NCBI GenBank assembly: GCA_038380435.1
Contig: JAWZYU010000011.1
Location: 75,389,501 to 75,453,500, forward strand
Direction of reading: 5' to 3'
Source: Ryuthela nishihirai
Lineage: Eukaryota > Arthropoda > Arachnida > Araneae > Heptathelidae
DNA: 64,000 bases
A program made the position numbers and the translations under genes. The notes below the pieces were generated by a model. It searched no databases, had not been told where the DNA came from, and saw only the letters and a program-made list of their open reading frames with translations. Positions 33,407-45,724 of this stretch are shown one piece after another. Within the stretch, counting starts at the first letter, position 1; the number at the start of each line of letters is the position of its first letter.

Positions 33407-33560
33407 GCAAAACGTGCACGTGATATGTCCTAGGCAAAATAAAACAGATACGCGATATTTCTCATAACCAAAACAAAACAGATACGTGATATGCCCTAGA
33501 GAAAAACAAAAAGATACATGACATGTCACGGCCGAAACAAAACAGATACACGATATGTTG
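33407..33560. repeat. Imperfect ~43-bp tandem repeat
   Basis: About four units sharing AAAACAGATACGTGATATGY and CCTAG. It explains the Phe/Cys/His-rich minus-strand ORF 33392-33676, which is not supported as a gene. Confidence 0.85.
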
Positions 33561-33564
33561 ACTG

Positions 33565-35550
33565 CTATTTCTTTCACCCTTCCCTCTACCTTTTTAAGTC
33601 TGACGCGTAGAGAGACACCCAGAGATACGCGGCGAGCACCTCCCGCATAACTACAGCAAGCCATCCGATGCGCCATCAGTTAGGTTTTAACTTATTGATC
33701 ACTGGTGATGTGGATCTTGGTCTTCAGCAGATAGGTGTGATAAGGATCTGCGGTCTCTGTGGATGCAAGGACTTACTTGCATACATGAGGAACGACTCGG
33801 CCAAGGGGATTTAATTCCTGCTGGACTCTTGATGGATTGCAACAGCAGCAAGCAGATCGTCACTTCTGCTTGCACTCAGTCTTCTGCTATAAAGGCGCTG
33901 CCTGGGCTTCTGGATAACAAGTTCGCCTAGGGATTGCTTCACGGGTTATCATGTGCCACGAAGATGCTCTTTCTCCAACAGATGGAACAAAAGGTCATAG
34001 TTCATCGGTCAGTAGCCATGGAAATTTTCTCTTGCCTTCTTTGAAGAGATTAAAATTTAGTAGTTTCAGTACCAGCGGCAGTTTTTACAGACCCTTTCTT
34101 TATTTTTCTCATGCTGTCTTCTTCTTTTTGTAATATGTAATGCTATTCCGCACCTTTGTGAAAACTGAAGGATTTAGTTGAAAAATGAAAACGAAAAAAA
34201 AGAAAAGAAATGAAAAATAATTTTTAGTTATTCTCAATGAAATGAATGATCCAATAACTTTGAAAAAGTTTGGAAGTGAAAAAAAAACATCAGAATTAGT
34301 TGAATCAGATTTTTTGGTATGCTATAATAATAATTATGAATAATAAAAGTTTTATAGTTTTTATAGTTGTTTCGAAAATTTTGTTTCAAGAAACTCTTCG
34401 AGGTTTCCAAAAAATTCCATTCGGATTATCAAGTTAAGGAAAAATGCATTTTTTTCCATCAGCGAAAGGAAAGAAGTGCAGTTCCTACAACTGTTATTTA
34501 ATCATTAAAATAAAATAATAAATAAACTTAAGATAATTCTATAATTGTGATTTCGTGCATTGATATTACGTAAGATGTTTTATGTATTTTATGTTTAATT
34601 ACGTTTTATTCGTTTTTATTTTTATATATGCTATATATAAATGCATATAAATATATATTATATCTATCAAGAGACCCATGAGCCCAATGTATTTAAGATA
34701 AATACGCCACAGACTTAGCATATTGAAACTCCATCCATACGCTTATTACAGTTTTATTTAATACAAAATACAATTCATGAAATACATTTCCTAATGAAAC
34801 AATCTTTGTTAAGCGCGCAATTCATTGTCTTGCAACTTTGTAAGTAGCATTCAATTTCTAATGTGGCGCCGTAGAAACTCATAAAAGTGGCGATGCATAC
34901 ATAGTTGCGCCACCAGTGGATTGAATAATTTAATTAAAAGACTTTGCCTATTGTGAGTCCCCTTTCATTTGGGCCCTACGCACTTGCATGCTTTGTGTGC
35001 CGCTTAGTCCAGTGTGAAAAGAGTTTAAATATAAATAATTTTTAAACGTTACATTTAAAACTCGCCAAATCTTTCGCTTATTATCTACGTTTTATTAATT
35101 GCATAACTTATGCGCTTACACATCAAAATGTTCAGTTGATACAATGGTATTAAAATACTAGGGTTAGCAAAGTTCAGTTCGAGGAGCATTGATTTAGTTC
35201 ATAATTTTTATAGCGAACGCGGAAAAGTCTAGATATTTTTGCGATCGCATAAAATTTCCAATTCCATATTTTGTGATTATAGAAATTTTTAGTTCCAGTT
35301 TTCGTGCCTTTACAAATTTCTAATTGCATTTTTTTAAACCAAATAAATTCTAGTTAGTTGCCTAAACCAGTTTTCTAGTTTAGGTTTTCGCAACTCTCCT
35401 GTTTTTTGGTTCCAGTTTCCATTAGACCACTATTCATTTTACAATAAGATATTACATATTTCTACATTTTAAGCCATTCTTACCTGATAAATGAGACGAA
35501 AAATATTGTGCGAACATAATTTAAAAATTTCAGAAATATGAATAGTTATT
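33565..35550. other. No gene supported
   Basis: 33570-33960 is less AT-rich but has no recognisable coding similarity. 34140-35550 is AT-rich with several A or TA runs. Confidence 0.45.
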
Positions 35551-35554
35551 CCGA

Positions 35555-35640
35555 GTTTCGCCATGAGTGGAATTCGAATCCGCGTCTCTTGAATACCTGC
35601 CCAGTATTTTGACCACTAAACTATCAGCAGCTAACTATTT
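35555..35640 (-). repeat. tRNA-like SINE head, family D
   Basis: The minus strand reads GATAGTTTAGTGGTCAAAAT (A-box-like) and GCGGATTCGAATTCCACTC (B-box-like), resembling a tRNA with poorly paired stems. Single copy in this window; more likely a SINE relic than a working tRNA gene. Confidence 0.55.
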
Positions 35641-35854
35641 CTTCATTGTGACGATGAATGTTTTTAGATTAGTTTGAGTATCTGACATGTATTCACTGAG
35701 TCCCACTTACGGGGAAATCAATTCTTTTCAAGCTAACTCTTCACGAATCCCATGTTTACAGGATATCTCCTGTAATTGCAAAACGGACACACTCTATCAT
35801 TGAATTACAAAAATAGATTTATGTTTCAAATATTATAAAGTATCTATATAAATA

Positions 35855-36105
35855 ATAGCCATATCCACACACGTGGGAGGATGGACGGCTGGGCCTCCCC
35901 TCACACTGCATGTTTTTCTTCCATGGCATGCTGACGTAAATCTTAGCATTTCACTATCTGATAAAATTAGTACTCCAATATTTGGGAAAAAAAAAACTTT
36001 TTCCCCCCAACAGATTTCAGCTTTTTGTAACTCCCTAAATTATTGAATGCACAGTACCAAATTTCGTCACCTATTTCCCCTCTTCCATTCTGTGCCATTT
36101 TTATA
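35855..36105 (+). repeat. Interspersed repeat starting TATCTATATAAATAATAGCC
   Basis: About 100 bp (35855-35960) is similar to 37615-37720: (T)ATATTAATAATAGTCACG, GGGATGACTGGG and a GCATG.TTTTCTTC.-.GCATG phrase. The Helitron-like family at 54320 has a comparable start. Class unknown. Confidence 0.5.
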
Positions 36106-36113
36106 GTCTAATA

Positions 36114-36317
36114 CAGTGGTTCTCAAACTTTATGCTTCACGTACCCCCTGGAAATGTAGACTGGCGTACCCCTTGTATAGATAGATAAAACTATAGTTAT
36201 AGTATAACAATGGGAATAAAATAAAACATATATATATATAACATATATCTAGCGACTTTTGAGCTCTCAAAGCGTACCCCAAAAATTTTACCGCTTACCC
36301 CACGTTGAGAACACCTA
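36114..36317. mobile_element. hAT-type MITE (CGTACCCC family), copy 2
   Basis: Starts CAGTGGTTCTCAAACTTTAT and ends CCACGTTGAGAACACCTA. Flanks GTCTAATA (36106-36113) and GTCTAATG (36318-36325) form the 8-bp duplication with one mismatch. The interior has the family phrases CTTCACGTACCCCCTGG and ACTATAGTTATAGTATAA. Confidence 0.9.
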
Positions 36318-36529
36318 GTCTAATGAATGAAATATTCTTGCTCCCAATCGCTTCTTAACTACCCAACCGCCTTGTCTGAAACTTGCACGGATTTCTCCTA
36401 GGTCATCCTAGGTCATCCCTCGTGTCACGTAACAAAACTAATTTCTCTCTATGATAGGACTCGAGTTCGAGTTAAAACCGCTTTCATTTTTGCACTTCAA
36501 TAATACTCTAACTTTTTATGGAAACGTTG

Positions 36530-36745
36530 CTAGTTCCATAAATAGTCATAATTATTTCCATAATTATGTTATTATTATGTTATATTATAATAAAAATTAT
36601 ATAATATTATTATTATGTAGTTATTAATTCCATAATAGTTTTATGGAATTAATAACAATCATTCATATTTAACAGAATAACACATCCAGTGTTATGTTAT
36701 TGTGTGACATCATAGGATACTTAAAAATCCTATGAATTGTAGCAT
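36530..36745. repeat. Cluster of AT hairpins
   Basis: Several palindromes follow one another: TTATTAATTCCATAA with its complement around 36623-36656, AACACatccaGTGTT, and CATAGGATacttaaaaATCCTATG at 36711-36734. They lie in an ATT-rich tract. Confidence 0.7.
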
Positions 36746-36749
36746 ATCT

Positions 36750-38140
36750 GTGGGAAATGTTTAACATTATATGGCACAATGAAAATGTTCTATGAAACGC
36801 ATTAATAAATATGAAGTTTTACGGGGATCACTATTAATTGCACCGTAGACTGGTAGGTATCCAAAGCTAAATTTAAACCGGCGGTGGAACATAAATTTAA
36901 GTAGCAGAGCCTTTATTATAATTAAGTCAGCTTACTGTAATACCTGATTTAATTATAGTGCTGTGTCGATTTTTATTGTGACACATAACGTTATCGTTAC
37001 CTAAGCAAGCGGGGAACAATACAACCTTTGCTCAACTGGCACGTAAACAAAATGTTCATAATTCAAATTCCACAGACTCGACGAAATTTTAACCTTTTTC
37101 TAATTTTGAAAAAACACTAACTTTTTTAAATAAGTAAAACTTTATTCCACTATCGGAAAATACAAATAATTATTTCTTTGTTCTCTGTATAGGTAATATT
37201 AACAAAATTCGTTGATGATAAAAATAAAAAAAAAAATGTCAACGTTAGGTTATAAAACTGAAATAATTGTTATTATTTAGTAGTTTCGCGAAAATTTGCA
37301 ACAAATGAGTGAAATACCTAATAGGTAATCAATCGCATACGAATTTAAGCAGGAATCTAGGAATATTCAATTTAAATTAACTTACGGAGCTAAATTTTTT
37401 ATTCCAATAATACTTAAAATTCAAAAATTAATAAAGTTTTAGAAAAGTACATTTAAATTATTAACCAGCTGATACTAATTCATTAATATCAGTTAGTTAA
37501 AATATTTTCAATGAGAAATTTAGGATAAAACAAAATAAAAAAAACGATAAAAGCACGTGCCATCATGATTTAAAAAATATAAAAATATAATTTATATATA
37601 AAAAATTTATAAGGTATGTATATTAATAATAGTCACGTCTGCGTACATGGGATGACTGGGTACTGCCGACACTACATGTCTTCTTCTGTGTCATGTTTAC
37701 GTAATTTAAGTTCTTTTTTGTGATTACAGAAGATTGAAAAATGTAATTCAGTTCTTGTTTATCATCAAAATATATAATTAATTATATGTGCATAATAAAC
37801 ATACAGTACATGTGCATAATTTAAGTATATTTAATTAGTAAGGGAAATAAATCATTGTGATTTATATTTTGAATTTATTTAACCATCTGCAAGAATGGTT
37901 CCCAGTCGTTCTGAGGAGAGTAGCTTTTGCAAACTGTAATTTTTCTGATCTTCACTGAAATAAAGGTAATTTTTCCTGCATGAACCTTCGAAAACAAGAT
38001 ATCGGTACTTCCCCATTATGAGTTTGACAAAGAAAAGGCCCCCACAAATTTCGAAAACGTCCCATTTGGGAACCACTAATCTGCAACGTTAATCAACAAA
38101 GCACTACAGATTACCTCATATGGCTGTATCCTCATTAGTG
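36750..38140. other. No gene; one interspersed repeat fragment
   Basis: AT-rich. 37615-37720 repeats the element at 35855-35960. The minus-strand ORF 37879-38076 (65 codons) is unsupported, although its surroundings are less AT-rich. Confidence 0.45.
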
Positions 38141-38153
38141 AAATAACAAAAAT

Positions 38154-38522
38154 AACAAACTTTTTCGCACACAATAGACTAAACGGTCAGATCAAAACGA
38201 CTCCAAGGTCTCAGGGGAGGTAGGGGAAAGGGACACACTGGATAGTTGTTAGGAGACAAATGGTAGCCTCCATTTGTCTCCTAACAAACATCCGGCGTGT
38301 TCTTTAACATGGACAAGGTATGGTTCTCCAGCACACTGAGTCACAGTTTATATCCCATCCGATGGACGGCGTCCTTTCCAAGCCAAACGGTATCCTCTAC
38401 TGACGGAAGGAAGGGTTTGGAGTTTTGCATAGGTAAATCTCAGAGCTGACCCAGGTGGGACTCGAGCCTGGGAACTGCAGATTACGACTCTTGCACGCTA
38501 CCGACTGAGCCACCCCCGCCCC
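38154..38522 (-). repeat. SINE family C, copy 3
   Basis: Minus-strand copy with head GTGGCTCAGTCGGTAGCG and B box GGCTCGAGTCCCACC, ending towards 38154. A perfect 9-bp target duplication AACAAAAAT flanks it (38145-38153 and 38523-38531). It carries an internal palindrome (38246-38287) absent from the other copies. Confidence 0.92.
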
Positions 38523-38534
38523 AACAAAAATGGA

Positions 38535-40545
38535 CTATTGATGTATATAGTATGGAACTGTATTATTACTTAGATGTAATTTAATTTTATTACTTCATTA
38601 TTTTTTATATTTTATTTTTTTTCGTTATTTAAATTTTATATTTTTATATATTGTACTATTTTTATGTATAGATTTGTAGTCACATAATGATTTCAATAAG
38701 TTTCTGAGACACTTAGGGATTTGATATGTGATGGCTTTTGAACTATGTGCAGAAAAATATTTATCTTGCAACAAACGAAAAAATTATTTTCTTTCATATT
38801 TTTGGTTTACTACAGACCCGTGCCAATTTATTAGGTGAATTTCTTATTATTTCAATGTGGAATTAACATCGAAGATATATTACTTCTAAATTACGCTTTG
38901 AATATAATAAAATGGTGAACTATTTTGTTACATACAAAGCATTTGTTATATAATTTCAAGACAAGTTTGTAAAGTTTTCCAAGTCTTCTATTAATTGCTT
39001 AATATTCTTTGTATACTGGACAGAATGAATAAGTTAATAGCTGTAATAACAGTAATCGTTATGATGTTTAAAAACATGCAGGCATATCTCACTTAGTGCC
39101 CAGGATGCGTTCCTTAAATCCGAGATTTAAATGAAACAGCTTTAAACGAGGCCTCATGTTCGAAGGAACATTTTTCATGTACATATATATGCTTTGTTAA
39201 TTTTTAAACACAGTCTGAAAATAAAAGGCTGTTAAATTGGTATAATTAAACATACGATATTTCTTTATTTAAAAATATGCAGTTAATTACTTAATCAGTT
39301 CACTTTTATGTTTGTATTCAAAATAAAATTCAAATCTAAGAAAATTTAATAAAATTCAAAAGTTTTAAAAGACTATGTTACAAGTTACTGACCGGAGGTC
39401 TTTCAAAAATTATCTAGAGTTGATTGCTTTACGCTTTTCTGTTTCTCTTTTTACAGTTCAATGTATGGGTGATTGAGCATTTAATATTGCACGCTTTACA
39501 AAGCAAGATCGTTTGAAATATAGACTCGTTCTCACTCATATTTTTAATTACATCTTGTGTTATCTTCAAGTTACTTTGTAAGAAATTTTAAGATGATGTG
39601 GGTTATATTAAATTTGTGTCGTTTTTAAGTAGCGTGGTGCATTTTTTGTTTTAAATAACATTAACAGATATCTTATCAACTACTCTGATAATAGTAAGGA
39701 AATAAAAAATGAAACATACTACTTCTTTCTTAAAACTTTTCTTTAAATAAACAGCGCTAATTGAGTTAGCGCTAAATGAGGTTTGCCTGTAGTTGCTCTT
39801 CTCCAAATCCTTCGTCATTGACCTTTTCGCCCTCTCTTATTTCCAGCGCTGATCTTTTTATATTTTGAAGCTCTCTGAAGCACATCTCTAAGGTTTGAAG
39901 AATCTATTCTTCATTCTGTTCCAGCAGAAAAAATAAACAATCGGAGAAATAATAAGAACGTTTTGTAAAGAATATAGGCTTCGTGTTTCCTTTGTCTTGT
40001 GATCTTTATAGCTTCTTGAGTTACATTCATTCCCTCTCATTGCGAAAAATCTTTCTTGTTCTTCTTCGTAACACAAGTTGCCTCAATAAAATAAAATCAT
40101 TGTTGTCCGTTACTCGGAGTTAGTTTTTACTTTTAATTCTCTATCAACTCTCTATTTAGGCTTCAAATATATTCTAGAACGTTGTAAACAATTTTCAGGT
40201 TAGGTAGGATTTTTCAAAGGCAGAATATGTTTTTTGTCCCAGATCGTCTTGTTTTACTATTAAGATGATTCGAGATTTCTGCTTTATTGAAGCGTCAAAG
40301 GGACGGAAAAAAATCGGTTTACTTTAAAAACAAAATGTTTAAATTTGCAAGGAAGCAGAAAATATATCGAAATAGAAGTTTTTTTATTGTATCTAAACCG
40401 AATAGCATAGAGTTATGAACTAATCTTTCAGGTTTCAAGTACTATAAACATAGAAAACAGAAAAAACTTCAGAAAAAAGAAACTTCGGAAGAAAAAAGAA
40501 ATACGGAGAATTCGAGAAAAAAGTTAATTGACTATTTCTGCGTCT
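38535..40545. other. No gene seen
   Basis: 2 kb of AT-rich DNA. 39770-39880 is less AT-rich, without similarity. Confidence 0.5.
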
Positions 40546-40549
40546 TGCA

Positions 40550-40927
40550 TTGTCTTTAGAGACGTTTCGGTTTACAGATTTTCAAAAAACGAAAGCAATG
40601 AGAGTTTCTAACCTTCGCGGCGAATGCTCTAAGACCCAAACCTTGATGTTTTTCTCTTTGCACCTAGTTTCGCTTCAGTTCATTATATCCATGCAGAAGA
40701 GTTTTTTCAGTGTTGGGACGAAACTCATAAATTCCCTCATCGCTTCACATAAAACCGGCGAAGGCGAGGTGCATAGAAGGTGGCCGCTGAAGAGCAGGCG
40801 CCGCGCAACGGCTAGAGAACAGCAGATGGAGAAGAGGAGGATGATTTGCTTCCACGTGCTATCATGGGACGAAAAGAGCTCTAGGCGCATGGATCTCTCT
40901 CGAGCATCTCGGGTTCAAAACATGTGA
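40550..40927 (+). other. 125-codon ORF, doubtful
   Basis: An open frame in locally GC-richer sequence (40590-40920), starting MSLETFRFTDFQKTKAMRVS in this frame; the upstream in-frame bases do not begin with ATG, so the start is uncertain. The product has a basic C-terminal part (RRATAREQQMEKRR). No domain recognised, and a minus-strand ORF covers the same bases. It could be a chance ORF or a piece of an exon; no splice evidence decides it. Confidence 0.12.
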
Positions 40928-41339
40928 TTACGTTTTATTAGGTATTAATCTTTCCCGCTTTATGAAAGAGCGATTAGAGAGTGGTTTAATTATTAGAACT
41001 CCTAAAACAGCGATATTATTTTGCCATTAGGCTGAGTCATTAGTGAATGAACTCAGACAGCTGGGCGACGTTAGGATGTCGAATGCAGCGCATTCTAACA
41101 ATGATGCAATTAGTGTCGGGAAGGAGAAATTGTAAATAATAGTTTTCGCACAATTATGCCATTCTTGTAACACAGAATGATAAAGTTGAGGGAAACAGCT
41201 AACTAAAATATCGTAGTTTAAACACATTCCATATACACTGCCCTATCAAAATATTAGGGGAAATTTAACTCCGACGCTCTATAACTTTTAAAATATATCA
41301 TCATCATCATCCTCAAGCTGCCATGGGCTACGGAGGTTC

Positions 41340-42717
41340 AACTAGACCTCACGATTTAGTTCTCCAAGCATATTTGTCCTGAGCTATATATGCTGTATCT
41401 CGCCACTGCACACCAATTCTAGCAAGGTTCTGTTTGACATTGTTTGCCCACCGCATCCTATGTCTCCCTCTCTTTCTGAGGCCTTTAGGCACAATATTCA
41501 TAATGCTATTCGCTATTCTATAATTATCCATACGGGCAACATGGCCAAATTAACGGAGTCTCTCTTTGCACAATATAATGTTCAGAGGAGATTGTCGACT
41601 CCTTTTTGCCTAACCTCTTCATTTCTTACAAAGATGAATCACCTAATGCCCAACATACTACATAAGCATCTAGAATCAAAAGCATCAAGTTTCCTATTAT
41701 CTTGTTTACAAAGCATCTACGTTTGACTACCATAACTAACCCAAGAAAAAATGAAACTATTATACAGTCTACTTTTGTCTTTAGGTGTATATGCCTATTT
41801 CTCCACACTCTACATAGATTACTAAAGATCCCAGAGACAATCCCTATTCGCCTGTTAATCTGATGCCGCACATGACCAGTATCTGTTACATAACTTCCAA
41901 GATAATTAGACTGAGACAGTTGTTCAAGGGTGCAACCATTCACAGCGACTGAAGCACCAACTGCCTGACCAATTTTCATCACTTTAGTTTTATCTCTATC
42001 ACCAAACCAATACTGTTACCAGTCCCATCAACTGCTCGAATGAAAGAATTCTTCTCATCCACATCATTAGCCAACAAGGCCAAATCATCTGCATAATCTA
42101 AATCAGAATTTTTGAAATCTCTAGACCATTTAAGGCCAAACTTTTTCCCTTGCAAAGAATTTCGCATAACATAATCAATAACGAAACTAAAGAGAAAAGG
42201 GGACAAAATGCACCCTTGTCGAACGCCAAAAGCAATGCTAAACCAATGCCTTACCAACTCTCACACTCGACTCAGTGTTATGATCGAGAGCTTTTATTAT
42301 GTTAACTAACTTGTCAGGTATACCATATGATCTCACAATCAACCACAAATTATGACGATCAACAGAGTCGAAAGCCTTTTTGAAATCAACAAAGCTAGCA
42401 ACCAAAGGTTTCTAAAACTCTAAACATTTCTCAAGAATCTGCCTAAGTGAAAATATCTGATCCACACATCCCCTACCACTTCTGAATCCACATTGCTCAT
42501 CACGCAATTGCCTGTCAACCAGATTCTTAATTGTATTAAGCACAATCATGGAAAGAACTTTACCTGGAACGGAGAGTAGGCTGATACCCCTATAGTTATC
42601 ACAAGAACTGCGATCACCTTTTTTGAAAATAGAGATAACAGAAGCTGTGGTAAAATCCTTAGGAACCATGCCTTTATCATAAAAGATATTCAGAATTTCA
42701 GTCATCCAAGTGGCAAC
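41340..42717 (-). pseudogene. LINE reverse transcriptase, frameshifted
   Basis: Continues the ORF above in other frames. 42412-42705 encodes YRGISLLSVPGKVL and EQCGFRSGRGCVDQIFSLRQ (RT blocks 1-2). 42260-42411 holds SFVDFKKAFDSVDR with the first catalytic Asp. 41979-42257 holds VRQGCILSPFLFS and LDYADDLALLA, the YADD core. 41626-41982 and 41349-41531 encode the C-terminal part: SNYLGSYVTDTGHVRHQINR, then GLRKRGRHRMRWANNVKQNL. All RT motifs are present but are split into at least four frames, so the enzyme is not made. Best relatives are RTE-type elements; exact clade not proven. Confidence 0.9.
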
Positions 42718-44262
42718 CTAAACATTCCCAGCTCTAAGCATTTCCGTAGTAATTTCATCTACACCTGAGGATTTATGTAGTTTAAGTTTAGAAACAGCCA
42801 AAATAACTTCAGATTGTGTTATAGGGCCAACATTAAAGCCACCAATGCATCTATCATCATTGCAAACAATGGGAGTAGAACTAACCACATTGTTTAGAAT
42901 ATCACTGAAATGCTCAGCCCACCTAGCCATGACAGAATCCTTACCTTCTATAACCTTACCTTGTTTATCCTTCAATCCCTGTATACCTGTCCGTTTTCTA
43001 CCACACAAAACATTAACTATCTGGTACAGCTCTCTGCTGTTGTGCTGTCTAACTGCTTCCTCGGCTTTGTCAGCCAAGCCATCAAGCCAAAGATTCTTAT
43101 CAGCAGCTAACTGATCTTTTACACGTTTATTAAGTTCTCTGTAATGCTTTCTATTAGGACTAGTAGGGTATTGATCAAGGACATTCCTGCAGTTCTTTCT
43201 TTCCGAAATAAGCTCAAGTGCTTTATCACTCAGATAATTCTGTCTCTTCTGCTCCTTTTTTCCTAAACGAGTACTGTTAGTGTCGAAAAAAGCCTGTTTA
43301 AAATGATCCCATTCTTCCTCAACTTCAGTAGTAAGCAAACCATGACTGTCATAATGACGAAGTAACCTATCGTGGTAAGCTTTGGCTATAACTGGGTCTT
43401 TAAGAGCTACAGTATTAAAAGTAAATTTTTTAACATTAGCACACTTTTTAAGTTTAAGTTGCAAGACACTTTTAACAAGGTAATGGTCAGATCCAATTTC
43501 AGCTCCCCTATATGACCTGGTATTCCTAACAGAACTAGCCCATTTGCTGTTAATTAATATATAATCAATCATATTCTTATGCAGCCCATCGGGTGAAACC
43601 CATATGTACTTATGTATGTCGCGGTGTTTGTAATAAATGTTAGTTATTCTGAATCCATTGAGTTTACTTACCTGTAGGAGATGTTGACCATTGCCATTGC
43701 AGCTACGAATACCAAAAGGGCCTATTACTCCTCCCCAAAGGTCAGAGTCAATACCAACTTTGGCATTGAAATCACCAAGAACAAGGCTAATATCTCCTTT
43801 CTTGACAGAATTCAAAATATCCTGAAGTTGTCCATAAAACCTATCCTTCTCATCCTCATCGGCATCCTCAGTGGGGGCATAACAGCAGATAACATTCAAG
43901 TCTTTAACGCTTGTCTTAAATTTTGCTGTAAGAAACCTTTCATTAATGCACTCATATCCTAGAAGAGCATCACTAGCATGTCTGCTGAGAAGTAGACCCA
44001 CGCCTTGGTGATGCTTATTGTTGTCGCTCCCTGAAAAGAAGTTTAAAGAAACCATGTTTATTGAGAGAGGGAATGCCGACAATACCAAACAGCCCCCTAA
44101 TCGCAGACATGGGGCAAAGACCCGTTCCCCCACCACTAAAGGCTGAAGCCATCTACACTGGAAGACTTCCTCCAATGTAGAATTTGACGATGCCAATAGA
44201 AGCAAAGAGTTCAGGTGCCTGCGATGACCTCTGCTCAGGATTATCCACCAGCTGATAAACAT
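42718..44262 (-). pseudogene. LINE ORF: APE-type endonuclease and start of RT region
   Basis: A 514-codon open frame, the longest in the window. Endonuclease motifs are seen: GVGLLLSRHASDALLGYE (residues ~87-103), NVICCYAPTEDA (~123), LVLGDFNAKVG (~160-170, catalytic Asp/Asn), WVSPDGLHKNMIDYIL (~221-236), and GAEIGSDHYLVKSV (~254-266, catalytic Asp/His). Residues 1-85 do not match an endonuclease N-terminus: copy 3 (62400-62700) shows ~165 bp with NMRTLHRDYSSDDLVQE and LGLQETR that is missing here, so the catalytic Glu is deleted. The 3' half is the linker before the RT (LSDKALELISERKNCRN, KLKLHKSSGVDEITTEML). A stop and frame break follow. Confidence 0.9.
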
Positions 44263-44644
44263 ATCCTGTGAATCTATTCACTTGGGGCTGTCAACCCACA
44301 AACAAATAGAAAACAAAGCGGAAGGTTATCCCTCCACAGAAGCCCACCAGTGCAGCAAAATCAGGATCCATAATCAAGCTCAGAGCCATATATTTGTCCA
44401 GTCCAGTGGGTTTATATGGTCAGCACCAGGACCCTGTGTGGTTGACCACTCCTCAGCAGAGTAGAAAAAAAAGAAAAGTAGCCATAGTTGTCCAGAGCAG
44501 TAGGCTACACTAATCTGGCAGCCCTCCCCTTCCGTTCACTTCTACAAGAGAGTACCTCTTTTGAAAGGTACTAACGTTCTGCACCACGAGAAGGCGGGGT
44601 CGGACATTAGGTGCTAGGCCTGGCCGGTTCTATGCGTCATGCAT

Positions 44645-45515
44645 ACATTTTTCTATCATTTACCTTTAATCTATCGCAACGGGTGTAATATACTTTTATC
44701 TAAAACTTTTGTTTCTTCTTAGACATTAATATTTTTAGATTTCCGACTGTTGCAAGTTTGAAACATTTGCAGTCTTTCGAAGAGAAACATTAGGTTCATT
44801 CCTTGTGAATTCTGCAGATGGTGAGGTCGTCCCGCCATTTTGTATTTTAACGATTTTTTCGGTAGTGGCTTTACACAAGTGAATTTCATAAATATGCACA
44901 TTTCGTTTCCAGAAAAGAATTCTTTGATAGCTGTAGGCCATGGATGTGGTCCTAAGTGACAAAAAAAAATTACTTAACGGTTTGTGTTGTTAAAGATACA
45001 ACGTGAACTGTAAAAAAGGATGCCAAGATGAATCGAGAATTGGAAAAGAAAAAAAAAACTATGCTTCTGGAAAAAAAAGTGCTTTCAAAGGTGTCTTTAG
45101 ATGTGAAATTGTGTTTTTTCTGCTATAACTATACTGATAGATACGAGCATTGTGGGAAAGCTGTATACAGCGATTCAATGGGTGGCCTAGCGTAAGAGAA
45201 GATTATGAAACTAAGCCTCTGTAAAAGAAATCGATTCGATGAATTTAGCCAAATATATATATGCTTTTAAATAAAATAGCAAATGCTAATATTAAAAAAA
45301 TTCCTCGGCTACAACAAATTTATATTTATAATAACGACAGTTTGCCGAAACTTTAGCACGAAAAAGAATTTTCCTCCCTTGTCAACGAAAGAACATTTCT
45401 TCAGCCAAAATTTAGAGTAGATCTGACGCAAGCGCCACTCACCATTTCCAAGTTTGCAAAGACATTCGATGCAAAAATTTCTGTCCAATGACAGCTTCGA
45501 ATTTGATTATTTAAC
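44645..45515. other. No gene seen
   Basis: AT-rich; ORFs 44719-44962 (minus) have no recognised similarity. Confidence 0.5.
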
Positions 45516-45526
45516 CGAGTGGTTCT

Positions 45527-45715
45527 CAACCTTTTATGCTTCACGTACCCCCTGCAAATATGTATGTAGCTGGCGTACCCCTTGTATAGAAATATAAAAC
45601 TATAGTTATAGTAAAACAATGGTTATTTTAGCTTTGTTACTAAATGTAGCGACTTTTGAGCTCTCACGGCGCACCCCAAAAAATTTTACCGCGTACCCCA
45701 CGTTGAGAATCCCTA
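45527..45715. mobile_element. hAT-type MITE (CGTACCCC family), copy 3
   Basis: Starts GAGTGGTTCTCAACCTTTTA (first C of CAGTGG changed) and ends CCCACGTTGAGAATCCCTA. A perfect 8-bp target duplication ATTTAACC flanks it (45519-45526 and 45716-45723). Confidence 0.92.
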
Positions 45716-45724
45716 ATTTAACCC

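Larger units (their letters stand above)
41293..44640 (-). mobile_element. RTE-like LINE, copy 1 (nearly full length)
   Basis: A 3.35 kb non-LTR retrotransposon on the minus strand. Its 3' end (left) closes with a short (ATG)n run near 41298-41311, as RTE-type elements end in short simple repeats. The 5' end near 44640 shares GGCCGGTTCT with copy 2 near 61236. It contains an endonuclease ORF, then a frame-broken reverse transcriptase. The upstream stretch 44265-44640 is the 5' untranslated region and also aligns to copy 2. No clear target duplication. Confidence 0.88.

Noticed and set aside
33392..33676. 94-codon Cys/Phe-rich ORF
   Set aside because: Most of it lies in the ~43-bp tandem repeat at 33407-33560.
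36530..36745. Replication origin or matrix attachment region
   Set aside because: AT-rich hairpins alone are not evidence for either in a genome that is AT-rich throughout.
40550..40927. Host gene exon
   Set aside because: An open frame of 125 codons in GC-richer DNA is suggestive, but no domain, start context or splice signal supports it. Kept only as a doubtful ORF.
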